The position numbers were made by a program, and so were the translations under genes. From NCBI RefSeq assembly GCF_958979055.1, contig NC_084897.1, forward strand, positions 23,525,628 through 23,589,627: a stretch of DNA of 64,000 nt, written 5' to 3'. Below the pieces are notes generated by a model. The model had not been told where the DNA came from. It did not search any database and saw only the letters and a list, made by a program, of their open reading frames with translations. Shown here piece after piece: positions 56,262 to 64,000 of the stretch. The stretch is from Alnus glutinosa (Eukaryota; Streptophyta; Magnoliopsida; Fagales; Betulaceae). Each line of letters starts with the position of its first letter. Within the stretch, counting starts at the first letter, position 1.

Positions 56262-56684
56262 AATCACCAACCTGGCATCTGATTTGGAGCTTGCCCATCT
56301 CTAATGCGGTGAAGATGTTTTTTTGGAAGGCCTACAATAACATTCTCCCCACAAAATAAAATCTCATCTAAAGGAGAGCGGTGAGTGACAATCTTTGCTA
56401 TATTTGTACTCTTGCTGTGGAAACCACCGCCCACATTCTTTCGCACTGTCCTTCAGCCCAAGATGTTTGGTGTTCGGGTCCTCTTAGTTTTCAGAAAAGC
56501 ACTGTTGTGAGTTTAAATTTCAAATGTCTTTTTGAAGAAATGATTGACAAATTTGAGTACGAAGATTTGGCTCTTTGGACTATTATTGCTAGGACTATAT
56601 GGTTTATTACAAATTTAGTGGTGCATGGTGGTTCTTTTAGCCCTCTGGAGAAGGTTATTAGAAAAGTTAGTATTTCAATTTAAA
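56262..56684 (+). mobile_element. LINE fragment, reverse-transcriptase zinc-binding region
   Basis: The plus-strand translation shows the plant LINE zinc-binding module: MFFWKAYNNILPT, then CYICTLAVETTAHILSHC and a W two residues after VW-type spacing, then a LWTIIARTIWF segment. The frame is interrupted just before 56381. Only the C-terminal end of ORF2 is present. Confidence 0.75.
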
Positions 56685-58685
56685 AACGTAAACACACACC
56701 AAAATCCAGTAACAAACAAAACCTAAAATTCTCAATGCAAATACCATATTAACAAACAGAAAAAAAAAAAAGAAAAAAAAAAGAATGGTCAAATAAGAGA
56801 TCAAAGGGTTGGCTACCATTACCTCATCTCTATATTAACTATTTTTGTCTTTCTCTCATCCCTTTTTTTTTCCATTGTTTTTAAATTTTCAATAACTCTA
56901 AGAAAGGACTAGCATATTTTTTTTTGTATTATATTTAAAATTGTGAATACCGAAGGAATTTGTTTTTAAAATAATGTTTGGATGATTTAAAAAATTCGAG
57001 ACAAAATTAAAAAAAATTGGATAAAATTTGAGTAGAATATGAGAACGAAAAGCCCTAAAAAAAATTAGTAAAAAAAAAAAAGCTAATAAATATGCTTTTA
57101 AACAAAAATAATATTTGTTTAAAATAATAAAAAAAAATGAAAAGAATATTTAACAGTCACATTTTTATTATAATTGGTTAAAAAAAAACAAAGGCTTTCA
57201 ATATGCTGCTACTGCTGGAAAAAGCAGAGTATAAAAAGAAAACAAGAAAGATAAACGGGTTGAGCTTCAGTAGTCGAATTTGAATCGGCGCCCAAGAGCC
57301 CAAATGGTTTCAGGATGGCCCATTCATTAATAAGTGGGCAAACTGAGCCCAAATTTCCTTTGTTCCACATATTTTTTTGTATTGTTTGCCAAACAAGGCC
57401 GAAGCAGAACATCCACACGCCGAAACAGAGCAAAGATCGAGTTCCGAAGCAGAGTCGTTTTGCTCTTTGACCAAAACTTCTATGTTCTCTTAAAACTAAG
57501 GTAAAGTATGTCATCTAATTCGAAACCCTAAGTTAGGTTTTGTGATCTATTTATTCTCTAATCGATGATAACTCCCAATTAGAAGTTACTTTACCTGCTT
57601 TCGTGGTCTTATTAATCTAGGTTTTTTTATTTTTACTACGATTCAGTTTCTTATTCTTTATTAATTTTTTTCTTTCAAAATTCATTATGTTGTATCTGTT
57701 TTTATAATGGGTTCTGGTTTAATTTTATGAAAGTTGCCTTATTTTTGAATTAGTTATTTGATTTTTGATAATTCTGAGCTTGTATATGTCGGGGCCGGTG
57801 AAGAATTTGAAAGACGCATGCTTTAGTTTGGGCCTAGTTTAAGCATTTGCTGAATGTTTATCTTCCCAGTTGGAAAAACCAGATTTTTCTGGAGACCCAT
57901 TTCTGAAATTCAACAAAAACCCTTGGAAATAGCGGTGACTTTGGACTGTATATTTTTTGATAAGTCATTTTCTGGTATAAGCTGAGTTTATCTTTACCAG
58001 TAATTCTTCCTTGTTGGGAAATTTGATGTCCTGGAAACCCATTTTCTGAGTTGGTCACAATCTGTTGAAAGTTATATATAAAAAACCGATCTTGTTGATG
58101 TTTGGAGCAATCTGTGAACATGATGTCACAATGACTAAGGCATTTTATATTTTCAGTTAATATTTGCAAAAATAATAGATTTTTCATTACCTTGAGTCTG
58201 ATTAGAACTAGTATCAATCTAAAATGGAGCCTACACAGTCATGTATTATCTTTTTTCCTTGATTTTCATGGCAACCGAGAAGAGGGTTTGGTAACTGCAG
58301 ATTTTTCTTTACTCTTGAATTTTTGTGCTGCTGTTTACTCTTCTGCCATTTGTTTTTTAAACTAATAGATTGATTACGTAAATTTTTGTTAACTCTATTT
58401 GCTTGCATTTGGTGCTATTGAATATGAGAGCTGCTATTTGTATTTCTCCCATACAACTCTTTAAAAATCAGCCATTTGATCTGTGGGACGCACACGGATG
58501 TGGGTCATCCAATGGCTGATTTTTAAAAAAGTTACATGAGAAAAAGACAGGAGAAGGACGTTTAGACTTTCTCATTGAATATTGTGCGTTCTTGAAATTG
58601 GTCATTGTTATGCCAAATTTCGGAGTAATTTAATCACCCCTTGAATATTGAACCTTTTGTATGCTCATGATTTAGGTGACTGAAA
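56685..58685. other. Upstream region and probable 5' untranslated exon/intron of the G-patch gene
   Basis: 56685-57200 is AT-rich with A-runs. Around 57400-57500 is a more complex stretch ending ACTAAG/GTAAAG, a good donor, and 58671-58675 TTTAG precedes 10 untranslated bases and the ATG. A leader intron at 57501-58675 is therefore likely. A hairpin repeat sits at 58459-58531 within it. Confidence 0.5.
58459..58531. repeat. Hairpin repeat in the leader intron of the G-patch gene
   Basis: Arms 58459-58489 and 58500-58531 are inverted copies with a few mismatches (TTAAAAATCAGCCATT against AATGGCTGATTTTTAA). The loop is about 10 bases. Confidence 0.75.
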
Positions 58686-63948
<5,263 letters not shown>

Positions 63949-64000
63949 AAAGTTAACCCTTGCAGCATCACACTATTGTACCTTTTGTATTGTTGGCCTT
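63949..64000 (+). other. Start of the G-patch gene 3' untranslated region
   Basis: These are the last 52 bases of the window after the stop codon. The polyadenylation site is beyond the edge. Confidence 0.6.

Overview
The window is nuclear DNA of a flowering plant, a eudicot and probably a woody rosid, although I cannot name the species from sequence alone. The evidence is multi-exon genes with GT-AG introns, AT-rich intergenic DNA, two intron-poor pentatricopeptide repeat (PPR) genes, a tRNA-Tyr gene with the usual intron, and many small plant transposons. Seven protein genes and one tRNA gene are well supported, and their exon chains stay in frame end to end.

Layout. A DUF21/CNNM-type CBS-domain membrane protein (341-4888, +, 11 exons) is followed by a LTR-type fossil. 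Two PPR genes then stand back to back: a P-class gene (9059-11083, -) and a PLS/E-class gene (12065-14251, +). They match the neighbouring Arabidopsis pair At3g49730/At3g49740 as I recall it. Next come two squalene epoxidase genes in tandem on the minus strand: copy A (15695-20978, 529 aa) and copy B (23491-27684, 540 aa). Between them lies a decayed copy of the 3' end of the PLS-class PPR gene (22161-22910), which shows that the duplicated unit was the PPR 3' end plus the squalene epoxidase gene. A tRNA-Tyr(GUA) gene lies at 29153-29244. A 15-exon DEAD-box helicase of the RH16/DBP9/DDX56 type fills 30023-38040 (-).

From 38.6 to 51.3 kb there is no convincing host gene. This stretch is a transposon graveyard: a 2 kb Mutator-like element with a 9-bp target duplication, three L1-type LINE 3' ends, a tRNA-derived SINE, a Copia fossil, a GC-rich hAT-like element and nested inverted-repeat elements. 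A small conserved plant protein of unknown function (98 aa) sits at 51318-51614 (-). Another gene-poor stretch with Gypsy-type LTR fossils and a LINE fragment leads to a G-patch plus C2H2 zinc-finger protein (58686-63948, +, 7 coding exons and probably an upstream non-coding exon).

The genes are unrelated housekeeping functions: Mg2+/cation handling, organelle RNA processing, sterol/triterpenoid synthesis, ribosome biogenesis and probable RNA processing. The most interesting signals are the tandem squalene epoxidase duplication with its PPR fragment, and a set of very tight inverted repeats (17370-17573, 34598-34708, 42902-42965) that could fold into double-stranded RNA if transcribed. I found no wholly new system.
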